Positions 40,990-50,405 of a stretch of 64,000 nt of DNA are shown in pieces. The stretch lies in NCBI GenBank assembly GCA_040797825.1, contig JBFNEZ010000002.1, forward strand, positions 1 to 64,000. Reading direction: 5' to 3'. The notes below the pieces were generated by a model. That model did no database searches. It was not told where the DNA came from and saw only the letters and a list, made by a program, of their open reading frames with translations. The position numbers and the translations under genes are program-made. Source of the DNA: Geosporobacter sp040797825 (lineage in GTDB: Bacteria > Bacillota > Clostridia > Peptostreptococcales > Thermotaleaceae). Position 1 is the stretch's first letter. The number at the start of each line of letters is the position of its first letter.

Positions 40990-42948
40990 TTGAATAATAG
41001 AGAAACCCTACTATTGCAAAAAGATTATATACAACGTTCCCATCAACGGTGTATTGGATTTGGCATTTCACCTACACAGGTTTATAGCAATAACATTATA
41101 ACCGATCATTTCCTTCAGAAAAAACTAGAGGATAACAGAGAATTGATTGTAGCTGCAGAACCCTTTATGAATCAGTTATATAATTTTGTAAAAGGTTCTA
41201 ATTTCTTTGCCATTCTTACAGACAATCAAGGCTGTATCCTCAGTGTAATCGGTGACGAAGCTATCCTATCAGAAGCCTTTGAATTGGAAATGATTCCAGG
41301 GGCCTATATGGATGAATCCAATATTGGGACAAATGCTATGGGCACAGCTATCGCAGAGGGAATTCCTGTGCAAATTTCAGGTAAAGAGCATTTTATTGAA
41401 GCCTATCATCGTTGGACCTGTTCTGCATCTCCCATCCATAATCCAACAGGTAAAATTATAGGAACTCTAGATTTAACTGGTTATAGTGATTTTGTTCATT
41501 CTCATACATTGGGAATGGTGGTAGCTGCTGCTAAGGCCATTGAAAAGGTTTTAGAAATAAAGAGCTATAACAATAAGCTAGCCATTGCTAAAAACCATAT
41601 AGAAACTATTATCGATTCCCTGCCTTCAGGAATTCTAACCTCTGACTTAGACGGAAATATTAAGGCTATCAATAAATCGGTTACAGAAATCTTTGGTTTT
41701 CAAGAATACGAGATGAAGCAAATGAAAATATGGGAGCTCTTTGAAGGCTGGATCCAGGTAAAGGATTGTCTTTGCAATAAAAGCACCTTTTTGGACGAAG
41801 ATGTCTACGTGAATGCTCGAAAAAACAAGCTTCAGCTAAATTTAAGCGCTTATCCCATTTTAGATGCTCAAGGAGTCGTACGAGAGATCACTTATGTTTT
41901 TAAAGAAGTTAAGAAAGCAAGAAAACTAGCTACCAGAATTATTGGACGACAAGCTATTTACACCTTTGATAAAATAATTGGTAAAAATGAGCGTTTTCTT
42001 CAAACCATTGAATATGCAAAAAAAATTGCTGATAGCAAATCTACCATATTGATTTTAGGGGAAAGCGGTACGGGCAAAGAGGTTTTTGCCCAATCTATTC
42101 ATAATTACAGCAGTCGGAAAGATGAGCCTTTTATTGCCGTAAACTGTGGTGCCATCCCTAGAAATTTGATTGAATCTGAGTTATTTGGTTATGAGGAAGG
42201 AGCTTTTACTGGTGCTCGCAGAGGTGGAAATGCAGGAAAGTTTGAAATTGCTGATGGAGGGACCATCTTCCTAGATGAAATTGGAGAAATGCCCATAGAT
42301 ATGCAAACCAATTTACTGAGAGTTATTGAAGAAAGCACTGTTATCCGTGTAGGTGGTTCTAAACAAGTACCAGTAAATGTTCGTATTATTGCTGCAACCA
42401 ACAAAGATTTGCGCCAGGAGGTTGAAAAGGGAAATTTCCGAAAGGATTTATATTATCGACTAAATGTACTTCCTATCTATCTGTCTCCCCTAAGAGAGCG
42501 AAAAGAGGATATCCCCTTACTGTTTGAATATTTTATGAGCACCTTGTCCCGACGTCTCAACAAACGCCCTGTAGAAATTCCTCCAGAGCATATGCAGCAT
42601 TTTATTCACCATCAGTGGCCGGGCAACATTCGTGAATTGGAAAACGTCATTGAGCTTATCATTAATACTGAATTTATACCCCTAAATATAGAAAATGGAA
42701 ACTTCCGTCAAAAGATTGTAGTCCCAAGTGCCTCCAATATAAATCTAACCCTAGAACAAATTGAACATCAGCATATTTTAAAAACCCTCCACAAATTCCG
42801 TGGAAATATCACCCTTACTGCCGAAGCCCTGGGTATTGGGAGAAACACCCTGTATCGCAAAATCGAAAAATACAATATAGATGCTTCTGCCTTGGAACAA
42901 GCTTCAGAGATGGAACAATCTGTTTTCTCAAAAGTTCTTCCCTATTAG
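40990..42948 (+). CDS. Sigma-54-dependent activator, AcoR type
   Basis: This 652-residue enhancer-binding protein has an N-terminal GAF-like sensor (about 45-190, containing IGTNAMGTAIAEGIPVQISG as in AcoR), a PAS domain (about 200-310), a AAA+ domain (Walker A GESGTGKE, the sigma-54-contacting GAFTGA, Walker B GGTIFLDEIGEM) and a Fis-type helix-turn-helix (EALGIGRNTLYRKIEKYNI). It would need RpoN. A TTG start at 40990 sits eight bases after GGAGG; an upstream GTG overlaps that SD. It diverges from the hydrogenase operon and precedes mogA, but its targets and signal are unknown. Confidence 0.93.
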   Translation: MNNRETLLLQKDYIQRSHQRCIGFGISPTQVYSNNIITDHFLQKKLEDNRELIVAAEPFMNQLYNFVKGSNFFAILTDNQGCILSVIGDEAILSEAFELEMIPGAYMDESNIGTNAMGTAIAEGIPVQISGKEHFIEAYHRWTCSASPIHNPTGKIIGTLDLTGYSDFVHSHTLGMVVAAAKAIEKVLEIKSYNNKLAIAKNHIETIIDSLPSGILTSDLDGNIKAINKSVTEIFGFQEYEMKQMKIWELFEGWIQVKDCLCNKSTFLDEDVYVNARKNKLQLNLSAYPILDAQGVVREITYVFKEVKKARKLATRIIGRQAIYTFDKIIGKNERFLQTIEYAKKIADSKSTILILGESGTGKEVFAQSIHNYSSRKDEPFIAVNCGAIPRNLIESELFGYEEGAFTGARRGGNAGKFEIADGGTIFLDEIGEMPIDMQTNLLRVIEESTVIRVGGSKQVPVNVRIIAATNKDLRQEVEKGNFRKDLYYRLNVLPIYLSPLRERKEDIPLLFEYFMSTLSRRLNKRPVEIPPEHMQHFIHHQWPGNIRELENVIELIINTEFIPLNIENGNFRQKIVVPSASNINLTLEQIEHQHILKTLHKFRGNITLTAEALGIGRNTLYRKIEKYNIDASALEQASEMEQSVFSKVLPY

Positions 42949-43104
42949 AACATTCTCTTTCTTTATCATTCCCTCTAGAAATCTATTGGTATCCTTTTAG
43001 GAGAAGAAGATTAAAGGATTTTGTAATAGCTGATGGATTGTATTTAAAAAATCGCAAGACAAAAATAGAATTTTAAATTACTAATTCAAGATAGGAGGAC
43101 CTTT

Positions 43105-43596
43105 ATGTTTACACTTGGTATTTTGATTTCCAGTGACAAAGGCTCAAAGGGCGAACGCGCCGATGAAAGTGGCAAAGTTATTCAAGAAATGATGTCACAG
43201 AAAGGATATATTGTAAAACGCTATACCATCTTGCCTGATGAAAAGGAGCTGCTTTCCAGAGAAATGATATATATGGCTGATGAATTGTCTGTAGACCTGC
43301 TGCTAACCTCTGGAGGGACAGGTTTTTCTAAAAGAGATATTACTCCAGAAGCAACTTTAGCCGTAGTAGAACGACTAACTCCAGGTATCTCAGAAGCCAT
43401 TCGTTATCACAGCCTTCAAATTACTCCTCGGGCTATGTTATCACGAGCCATATCCGGTATTCGGAAGGATACTCTCATTATCAATCTCCCAGGAAGCCCC
43501 AAGGCTGTCCGCGAGAGCCTTGATTATATCCTTCCCCATATAGATCACGGCTTAGAAATTTTAAAGGGTTCTGCTTCAGAATGTGCTAGAAAATAA
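43105..43596 (+). CDS. mogA: Molybdopterin adenylyltransferase (MogA/MoaB family)
   Basis: This 163-residue protein activates molybdopterin by adenylation before metal insertion by MoeA. The MPT-binding signature is LLTSGGTGFSKRDITPEATL, and LINLPGSPKAVRESLDYILP follows near the C terminus. The N terminus ILISSDKGSKGERADESG is typical. It is separated from the main cofactor operon by about 15 kb, follows the sigma-54 activator gene by 156 bases, and has SD GGAGG. Family members are named MogA or MoaB; activity is probably the same. Confidence 0.92.
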   Translation: MFTLGILISSDKGSKGERADESGKVIQEMMSQKGYIVKRYTILPDEKELLSREMIYMADELSVDLLLTSGGTGFSKRDITPEATLAVVERLTPGISEAIRYHSLQITPRAMLSRAISGIRKDTLIINLPGSPKAVRESLDYILPHIDHGLEILKGSASECARK

Positions 43597-43608
43597 TGAA
43601 ATTATAAA

Positions 43609-43642
43609 AATAAAAGCTGAGATAGTTTTCTCAGCTTTTATT
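43609..43642. terminator. Bidirectional terminator between mogA and hprK
   Basis: A perfect 14-bp stem, AATAAAAGCTGAGA with TCTCAGCTTTTATT, encloses a 6-nt loop. It serves convergent genes and slightly overlaps the last codon of hprK. T-rich arms supply U-tracts on both strands. Confidence 0.85.
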
Positions 43643-44570
43643 CTATCTCCTTGTTTATATTTATGTGGTTCATTAATCGTGCATTGAGTTCCTCAGCGGC
43701 ATTATGTCCCATTATCTTTTGTCGATGATTCCGAGCAGCTACCTCTATAATCATGGCCAAATTTCTCCCAGGTTTGATAGGAATGGTATTCTTAGGGATT
43801 TTACTGCCAAGTATATCCATGTATTCCTCGTCTAATCCCAGTCTATCATATTGCTTATCGTTCCTCCAATTTTCTAATTCAATGACCAACTCAATTTTTT
43901 TAGCAATTCTCACAGAACCTACCCCAAAAAGTTTGACAATATCCAAGATGCCAATGCCCCGAATTTCCATAAAATGGCGTATTAACTCTGGTGCACAGCC
44001 CACCACATGATTTTCATCTACCTTTTTAATTTCTACAGCGTCATCGGCCACCAAGCGATGACCCCTTTTAAGAAGCTCTAGGGCTGTTTCACTTTTTCCT
44101 ACACCACTCTCCCCTAGCATCAATATCCCGATACCGTATACCTCTACCAAGACCCCATGTCTGGTAATCACAGGAGCCAGCTTGTCATCTAGATAACTTG
44201 TCAATTTGCTTATCAATCGGCTGCTAGAAATTTTGGTTCTTAAAACTGGCCTATGAAACTTTTTAGCTGCATCTAGAATTTCATCATAAATTTCCAAATT
44301 CCTTGAAAAAACTACGCAAGGTATTGGATGGGCCAATAGTTCTTCTGCTCTCTTTTTTCTCACCTGTGGTGCTAAGGATGCAAAATAGGTCCATTCTACT
44401 TTGCCAATTACCTGAACTCTTTCGTAGGCAAAGTATTTATAGAAACCAGCAAACTGTAAGCCTGGGCGATTGACATCGCTGATTTCTATTGGAATCGTTT
44501 CTGTTTCAGGCCTATAGATCATTTCTAAATCCAAATCTTTCATAAGCTCTTCAATCTCTACATGTATCAA
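43638..44570 (-). CDS. hprK: HPr kinase/phosphorylase
   Basis: HprK (310 residues, the usual size) phosphorylates Ser46 of HPr and so controls CcpA-dependent carbon catabolite repression. The Walker A motif is GESGVGKSE; the following LLKRGHRLVADDAVEI and the HPrK signature MEIRGIGILDIVKLFGVGSV are conserved. The gene is translationally coupled to uvrC. A GTG at 44579 lies only a few bases from AAGGA; TTG at 44570 follows a near-perfect SD (AGGTGAT) by eight bases and gives the normal length. Carbon regulation is relevant to the sugar operon at the other side of the inserted block. Confidence 0.95.
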   Translation of the reverse strand: MIHVEIEELMKDLDLEMIYRPETETIPIEISDVNRPGLQFAGFYKYFAYERVQVIGKVEWTYFASLAPQVRKKRAEELLAHPIPCVVFSRNLEIYDEILDAAKKFHRPVLRTKISSSRLISKLTSYLDDKLAPVITRHGVLVEVYGIGILMLGESGVGKSETALELLKRGHRLVADDAVEIKKVDENHVVGCAPELIRHFMEIRGIGILDIVKLFGVGSVRIAKKIELVIELENWRNDKQYDRLGLDEEYMDILGSKIPKNTIPIKPGRNLAMIIEVAARNHRQKIMGHNAAEELNARLMNHININKEIE

Positions 44571-44575
44571 TGTTA

Positions 44576-46447
44576 TCACCTATCCTTCACTTTCTCTTGA
44601 AAGTATTCTTTTATTTGCTGAGCAGCTCTCCGATTCATTCCTTCTGCTTCACAGAGCTCCTCTATAGTAGCTTTTTTTATCTTATCAATAGAACCGAAAT
44701 GTCGAAGCAAGGCCGATCTTCTTTTTGCCCCAATACCAGGTATTTCATCTAAAATAGACTGAACACTGGTTTTACCTCTCAGACTTTTATGGTAGGCAAT
44801 AGCAAAGCGATGGGCTTCTTCTTGGATCCTGCCTACCAATTGAAATGCATTTCCATGTTGACCTAATCCTAATTCCTTCCCTTGATAAACCAGATCTCTG
44901 GTACGATGCCTGTCGTCCTTGACCATTCCTGCAACAGGAATACGAATATCTAAGGCTTCCATCACATCCAAGACCGCATTTACATGACCCAAACCTCCAT
45001 CAATCAAGACCAGCTTGGGCATCTTGGAAAACTTTCCTTCCAGATCTTGAATTCCTTTAGCCTCTATGGCAGCTCGCTCCTCGAATCCTTTTTTGAAACG
45101 TCTAAATACCACTTCTTGCATGCTTCCGTAATCATTGGCTCCTTCAATGGTCTTGATTTTAAATCTCCTGTAATCACTATTTTTGGCCTTTCCTCTTTCA
45201 AATACTACCATGGATGCTACAGAATCTGTCCCTCTAATATTAGAGATATCAAAGGCCTCAATGCGGCTGGGTATTTCATCTAAACCTAAAAGCTCAGCCA
45301 GCTCTTCTAGAGCACCTTCGCTTCTTTCCTTATCTCTTGTTAATTTTTCTCTAAATTGCTCAAAAACCTCTCGGGCATTTTTTTGGGCCAATTCCAACAA
45401 TTCTTTTTTCTCGCCCCGTTGAGGATGTATCAATGCTACCTTTGTTCCCCGCTTTGTGGCTAACCATTGTTCAATTAACACTTGATCTTCAATGACACTC
45501 TCAATGATAATTTCTTTTGGAATAAAGGCAGTTCCTCCATAGAATTGTTTAATAAAAGAACTAATTACTTCCTTTTGTTCATCCTCTACACCACAATCCA
45601 GCATATAATGTTCTCTCCCCATAAGCTTGCCACTTCGGATAAAGAATACCATAACACAGACCTCTTGTCCTTCTCTAGCAGAGGCTATAATATCTTGATC
45701 CACATCACTTCCAAGAACAACTTTTTGTTTTTCCATGATACTCTCTATAGCTTTAATCTGATCTCTATACTCTGCAGCCCGCTCAAAATCCATGGCCATA
45801 GCTGCCTTTTCCATTCTAAGGCTCAACGCTTTTACCAGTTCTTCCTGCTTGCCGCTTAGGAACAGGATAACGTCCTGAATCATCTTCATATAATCTTCAT
45901 GATTTAAATCTCCTCGACAAGGGCCAAGACATCTATGAATATGATAATTGAGACAGGGCCTCTCCTTTGATTTATCCAAATTCTTATTGCAGGTTCTCAA
46001 AGGATAGAACTTCTTCAAAATTTCTACGGTTTGATTAACTGCACCCACATTGATATAAGGTCCAAAGTAACGAGCTCCATCCTTGATCACTCTTCTTGTC
46101 TTTAAAACTCTGGGGTACTTTTCATTTAAGGTTACTTTTAAATAGGGATATTGTTTATCATCTCGTAATAAGATATTGTACTTGGGCCTATGCTTTTTAA
46201 TCAGGTTGCTCTCCAACATCAAAGCCTCTACTTCCGAATCTGTGATGATATATTCGAATTCTTCAATGTTAGAAATCATTGCCCGTACCTTTGGAGGATG
46301 ATTCTTAAGGGATTGAAAGTATTGCCGAACTCGATTTTTCAGAGATATTGCCTTTCCAACGTAGATTATTTCTCCCACTTTGTCCTTCATTAAATAAACT
46401 CCAGGCTTATCAGGCAATTTTTTTAATTGTTCATTGATATCAAACAT
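44576..46447 (-). CDS. uvrC: Excinuclease ABC subunit C
   Basis: UvrC (623 residues) makes the 3' and 5' incisions in nucleotide excision repair. The GIY-YIG nuclease is at the N terminus (GVYLMKDKVGEIIYVGKAISL), a UVR motif lies near residue 210, the RNase H-like nuclease contains EAFDISNIRGTDSVASMVVF, and helix-hairpin-helix motifs end the protein (LDEIPGIGAKRRSALLRHFG). The ATG at 46447 has AAGGA seven bases upstream; the frame extends 12 codons further but lacks an SD there. Transcribed with hprK, as is common in clostridia. Confidence 0.96.
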   Translation of the reverse strand: MFDINEQLKKLPDKPGVYLMKDKVGEIIYVGKAISLKNRVRQYFQSLKNHPPKVRAMISNIEEFEYIITDSEVEALMLESNLIKKHRPKYNILLRDDKQYPYLKVTLNEKYPRVLKTRRVIKDGARYFGPYINVGAVNQTVEILKKFYPLRTCNKNLDKSKERPCLNYHIHRCLGPCRGDLNHEDYMKMIQDVILFLSGKQEELVKALSLRMEKAAMAMDFERAAEYRDQIKAIESIMEKQKVVLGSDVDQDIIASAREGQEVCVMVFFIRSGKLMGREHYMLDCGVEDEQKEVISSFIKQFYGGTAFIPKEIIIESVIEDQVLIEQWLATKRGTKVALIHPQRGEKKELLELAQKNAREVFEQFREKLTRDKERSEGALEELAELLGLDEIPSRIEAFDISNIRGTDSVASMVVFERGKAKNSDYRRFKIKTIEGANDYGSMQEVVFRRFKKGFEERAAIEAKGIQDLEGKFSKMPKLVLIDGGLGHVNAVLDVMEALDIRIPVAGMVKDDRHRTRDLVYQGKELGLGQHGNAFQLVGRIQEEAHRFAIAYHKSLRGKTSVQSILDEIPGIGAKRRSALLRHFGSIDKIKKATIEELCEAEGMNRRAAQQIKEYFQEKVKDR

Positions 46448-46560
46448 GTCTCCATCCTTCCCTTTGTTCACCCATGCGTTCATTGTTATTTTATATATTC
46501 TATTGTACCAAAACTAAAATACCCTTAGTAATCTATTTTTGAGCAATAAAAATAGCATCT

Positions 46561-46652
46561 GCGACGCTTTCGCTAGGAAACCCTAGGTTTCCTTCGACGA
46601 CAGCAAAGCTGTCTGAGCACCTTCCTGAAGGCGGCAGGGGATTTCATCCCCT
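46561..46652. repeat. Array of compact hairpins upstream of uvrC
   Basis: Within 92 bases there are five consecutive short stems: GCGA/TCGC; AGGAAACC-CTA-GGTTTCCT; GACAGC-AAA-GCTGTC; CCTTC/GAAGG; AGGGGAT-TTC-ATCCCCT. They are followed by ACAACCCC and T8. A sixth stem (CTATTTTT/AAAAATAG, 46533-46555) lies just before. The local base composition is much more GC-rich than the surroundings. This looks like a folded RNA or a palindromic intergenic repeat rather than a coding sequence. Confidence 0.7.
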
Positions 46653-46661
46653 ACAACCCCT

Positions 46662-46708
46662 TTTTTTTATATGATAGAAAAGTAAAACTTTCCTATCATA
46701 TAAAAAAA
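46662..46708. repeat. Near-perfect 22-bp inverted repeat
   Basis: Arms of 22 bases (left arm starting T7-ATATGATAG, right arm ending CTATCATAT-A7) pair with one A-C mismatch around an AAA loop. It adjoins the hairpin array on one side and the hydA terminator on the other. It could act as a bidirectional terminator or be the end of a miniature element. Confidence 0.75.
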
Positions 46709-46734
46709 CTTTCCTAAAAACGATTAGGAAAGTT
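46707..46734 (-). terminator. Terminator of hydrogenase operon 2
   Basis: Arms AACTTTCCTAA and TTAGGAAAGTT (11 bp, 6-nt loop) lie 15 bases after the hydA stop and are followed on the minus strand by TTTTTTT. On the plus strand TTTTTT also follows, so it can work both ways. The stem matches the terminator of hydrogenase operon 1. Confidence 0.88.
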
Positions 46735-46748
46735 TTTTAAACTTATAT

Positions 46749-48545
46749 TTAGCTTTCTCTACCTGCAGCAGCTTCATGGGGTCCCTTTACGGCTGCCTTT
46801 TCTCCATATTTCTCCCTTGCAGCATAGTGAGTATGCAGCAATTCATGAGCTTTATGACTGTTTGGTTTTCCTAAATATTCTGCATAGAGCTTCTGAATTA
46901 GTGGATTTTTATGGGACTTTCTAAATTCCATGACAGTATCTTCTTCATACAACGCCTTGGCTCTTTCTAATCGCACATCACAGTCCATCAATACTTTAGC
47001 CGATACATGGGGTTGGCCACCACCGGTTACACAACCACCGCTGCAGCCCATAATTTCGATGAAATGATAATCTTTTTCCCCAGCTTTCACCATATCCAAT
47101 AACTTGGCAGCCATAGCTGTGCCGTGGGCTACTGCAATCCTGATTGTTTTTCCGCCTAAGGCAATTTCTGCTTCTTTAATTCCTTCTAACCCTCTGACAG
47201 CAGTATATTCAATACTTTCCAAGTCCTTGCCCTCTAGAACATCGGCAACAGTTCTTAAAGCCGCTTCCATTACGCCGCCAGTTGCTCCAAAGATTACACC
47301 AGCCCCTGTGTACTCTCCCATTAAATCTTGGTCAAACTTCTCATCATTCAGAGCAGTAAAGTTAATTCTCGCCTGCTTAATCATCTTTGCCAATTCTCTT
47401 GTAGTCAATACCGCATCTACATCTTTTAGACCGTTAACGTTTAATTCAGGTCTTGCAGCTTCTGTCTTTTTAGAAGTGCAGGGCATAATAGATACCGTAA
47501 ATATCTTTTGGGGATCAATATTTTGGTTTTCAGCATAGTAGGACTTAACCATGGCACCTACCATTTGATGGGGCGATTTACAGCTGGATAAATTCTCTAT
47601 AAACTCAGGATAGTAAAACTCGCAAAACCTTACCCATCCAGGAGAACAGGAGGTAATCATCGGTAATTTCCCTTCATTTTCTATTCTACCCAGCAGCTCA
47701 TGACCTTCTTCCATAATGGTGAGATCTGCACCAAAATTTGTATCGTATACTTTGTCAAAACCCAGTCGCTTTAAAGCAGCTACCATTTTACCCGTAACCC
47801 TTGTGCCAATAGGCATGCCGAATTCTTCTCCAAGGGCAGCTCTAACAGCAGGGGCTGTTTGTACCACCACGTGAACCTCTGGATCTTCAATAGCCTCCCA
47901 AACCTTCTCGATATCTTCCTTCTCTCTTAAGGCGGCCACAGGACAGGCTACAATACATTGTCCACAGTAGATACAGGGCGCTTCATCCATACTCTTACCA
48001 AAGGCTGGAGCAACTTCTGTTTTAAAACCCCTATTGGTAAAATCCAAAATACCTATTTTTTGCACATCTCTACATACGTTGACACAGCGTCCACAAAGAA
48101 TACATTTGCTGGAATCTCTTACAATAGAATGAGATAAATCATCGATAACCGCTTCTGAGAGCTCTCCATCAAAAGGAATGTCACTAATCGTTAATTCTTC
48201 AGCTAAATTTTGTAGTTCACAGTTTTTATTTCTAAAGCAGGTAAGACATTCTCTATTGTGATTGGATAAAATCAGTTCTACGGTTGCCTTTCTTGCATCT
48301 CTGACTTTTTTTGTATTGGTTTTAATCACCATGCCTTCTGCTGCGGGGTGTACACAAGAAGCCTGTAATCCTCTTGCTCCTTGCAGTTCAACAAGACATA
48401 CACGGCAAGCCCCAACCTCATTGATATCTTTCATATAGCATAGGGTTGGAATATCAATTCCAACCATCTTAGCCGCTTCTAGGATTGTATGTCCCTTGGG
48501 CACTTCAACTTTGATATTATCTATGGTTAAAGTTACTTTTTCCAC
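46749..48545 (-). CDS. hydA: [FeFe] hydrogenase catalytic subunit, copy 2
   Basis: This 598-residue HydA paralogue has the same layout as the copy at 36081-37874: [2Fe-2S], His-Cys3 [4Fe-4S] (HNRECLTCFRNKNCE), two ferredoxin clusters (CILCGRCVNVC and CIYCGQCIVACP) and the H-cluster domain with TSCSPGW, MPCTSKK and MGCSGGC, then GGGQP. The same Cys-to-Ser change in the first H-cluster motif and the same nearby Cys (FCE) are present. A GTG start follows SD GGAGAGGG. It differs from copy 1 by many substitutions throughout, so it is an older duplicate that has not been recently converted. Confidence 0.94.
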   Translation of the reverse strand: MEKVTLTIDNIKVEVPKGHTILEAAKMVGIDIPTLCYMKDINEVGACRVCLVELQGARGLQASCVHPAAEGMVIKTNTKKVRDARKATVELILSNHNRECLTCFRNKNCELQNLAEELTISDIPFDGELSEAVIDDLSHSIVRDSSKCILCGRCVNVCRDVQKIGILDFTNRGFKTEVAPAFGKSMDEAPCIYCGQCIVACPVAALREKEDIEKVWEAIEDPEVHVVVQTAPAVRAALGEEFGMPIGTRVTGKMVAALKRLGFDKVYDTNFGADLTIMEEGHELLGRIENEGKLPMITSCSPGWVRFCEFYYPEFIENLSSCKSPHQMVGAMVKSYYAENQNIDPQKIFTVSIMPCTSKKTEAARPELNVNGLKDVDAVLTTRELAKMIKQARINFTALNDEKFDQDLMGEYTGAGVIFGATGGVMEAALRTVADVLEGKDLESIEYTAVRGLEGIKEAEIALGGKTIRIAVAHGTAMAAKLLDMVKAGEKDYHFIEIMGCSGGCVTGGGQPHVSAKVLMDCDVRLERAKALYEEDTVMEFRKSHKNPLIQKLYAEYLGKPNSHKAHELLHTHYAAREKYGEKAAVKGPHEAAAGRES

Positions 48546-48587
48546 CTTTTACCCTCTCCTTTTCTATTTAGATAAAAGTTCCTCTTC

Positions 48588-50378
48588 CTATTTTCTGATA
48601 ATGGCTTTAAAAGGACATTTATCTACACAAGCCCCACATTTGATACAGGCATTCTTATCAATAACATGCAGTCCCTTTCTCTCTCCTGAAATGGCATTTA
48701 CGGGACAAGCCTTTGTACACAACGTACACCCTTTACACTGCTCGGTAATATGATAGGTCAATAATTCTTGACAAACTCCTGCTGGACATCGTTTTTCCTT
48801 CACATGGGCTTCGTACTCATCTCTAAAATACTTTAACGTCGACAGTACAGGATTTGGAGCCGTTTGTCCTAGACCACACAGAGAAGAAACCTTAATACTT
48901 TCCGCCAATCTTTCTAACTTATCTATATCTTCTAAGGCGCCCTTGCCTTCTGTTATTTTATCCAGTATTTCTAACATTCTTTTGGTTCCAATACGGCAAG
49001 GCGGACACTTTCCACAGGATTCTTCTACAGTAAAGTCTAAAAAGAATCGGGCAATATCAACCATACAATTGTCTTCATCCATGACAATCATTCCACCGGA
49101 ACCCATCATCGATCCTAATTCAACTAGATTATCGTAGTCAATAGGTGTATCTAGATGTTCAGTGGTAATACATCCACCAGAGGGTCCCCCTGTTTGTACC
49201 GCCTTAAAGGCTTTACCACCAGGAATTCCTCCTCCGACTTCAAAAATAACTTCTCTAAGGGTTGTCCCCATTGGAACTTCCAAAAGCCCTGTATTGTTAA
49301 TCTTTCCTCCTAAGGCAAATACCTTCGTTCCCTTTGATTTTTCTGTACCGATTTCAGCAAACCATTGGGCACCATTTAAAATAATCTGGGCCACATTGGC
49401 ATAAGTCTCCACATTGTTTAATAAAGTAGGTTTTTCCCACAATCCCTTAATAGCTGGGAAAGGCGGCCTTGGTCTTGGCATACCCCTTTTTCCTTCGATA
49501 GAATTTAGTAGAGCCGTCTCCTCTCCACAAACAAAGGCTCCTGCACCCAGTCTGATCTCTAAATTAAAATCAAAGCCTGTATTAAATATATTTTCACCTA
49601 GCAAACCATAGTCTTTTGCCTGGTCAATGGCAATTTGTAATCTGTTTACTGCAATTGGATACTCAGCTCTTACATAGACATATCCTTGATTGGCTCCTAC
49701 GGCATAACCAGCAATAGCCATGGCCTCAATCAAAGAATGAGGATCTCCTTCTAGTATAGATCTGTCCATGAAAGCCCCTGGATCCCCTTCATCGGCATTA
49801 CAAGCTACATATTTTTGTTCTCCCGCAGCTTTATAGGTAAATTCCCATTTCAATCCAGATGAGAATCCTCCGCCTCCGCGACCCCTCAGTCCAGATTTCT
49901 TAATGGTGTCGATAACTTCTTCTTGGGTCATTTCCGTCAATACTTTTCCTAAAGCTTTGTAACCATCAAAGGCAATATACTCGGTGATATCCTCGGGATT
50001 AATTATCCCACACAGCCGTAAAGCAATTCTTTTTTGTTTTCTATAGAAATCTACTTCATTAATTGATCTTATCTGATCCTCTATCACAGCTTCCTTAAAC
50101 AATAAATCTGTAACAACTCTTCCTTTTAACAAATGCTCTTCTGTAATACGGGCCACATCTTTTGCTTCGATTCTACTATAAAAAGCCCCTTCAGGATATA
50201 CAATCACAATCGGTCCTGCTTCACAAAGACCAAAACATCCCGTTCTAACCAGCTTTACTTCGTCAGTAATATGATGTTTTGCCAATTCCTGTTTAAAGGC
50301 TTCTTCAATGCTTATAGATCCTGAAGAAGTACATCCTGTACCCCCACAGATTAGTACATGAGAACGAAATAATTCCAT
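48588..50378 (-). CDS. hydB: Hydrogenase diaphorase subunit HydB, copy 2
   Basis: A 596-residue NuoF-like subunit with the same cluster and cofactor motifs as the other two copies (N-terminal CGGTGC/TGCFGLC, GRGGGGFSSG, CNADEGDPGAF, CGKCPPCRIG, two ferredoxin motifs). GFPTG of the other copies is GFSSG here. It differs from them throughout its length in DNA and protein, which makes it a useful outgroup for the conversion tract. It is followed 42 bases later by hydA. Confidence 0.95.
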   Translation of the reverse strand: MELFRSHVLICGGTGCTSSGSISIEEAFKQELAKHHITDEVKLVRTGCFGLCEAGPIVIVYPEGAFYSRIEAKDVARITEEHLLKGRVVTDLLFKEAVIEDQIRSINEVDFYRKQKRIALRLCGIINPEDITEYIAFDGYKALGKVLTEMTQEEVIDTIKKSGLRGRGGGGFSSGLKWEFTYKAAGEQKYVACNADEGDPGAFMDRSILEGDPHSLIEAMAIAGYAVGANQGYVYVRAEYPIAVNRLQIAIDQAKDYGLLGENIFNTGFDFNLEIRLGAGAFVCGEETALLNSIEGKRGMPRPRPPFPAIKGLWEKPTLLNNVETYANVAQIILNGAQWFAEIGTEKSKGTKVFALGGKINNTGLLEVPMGTTLREVIFEVGGGIPGGKAFKAVQTGGPSGGCITTEHLDTPIDYDNLVELGSMMGSGGMIVMDEDNCMVDIARFFLDFTVEESCGKCPPCRIGTKRMLEILDKITEGKGALEDIDKLERLAESIKVSSLCGLGQTAPNPVLSTLKYFRDEYEAHVKEKRCPAGVCQELLTYHITEQCKGCTLCTKACPVNAISGERKGLHVIDKNACIKCGACVDKCPFKAIIRK

Positions 50379-50405
50379 GAGTTAACCTCCTTACAAAATA
50401 GTGTT

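Noticed and set aside
46561..46652. CRISPR array or remnant
   Set aside because: The hairpins differ from one another and there is no repeated unit with spacers; no cas gene is nearby.
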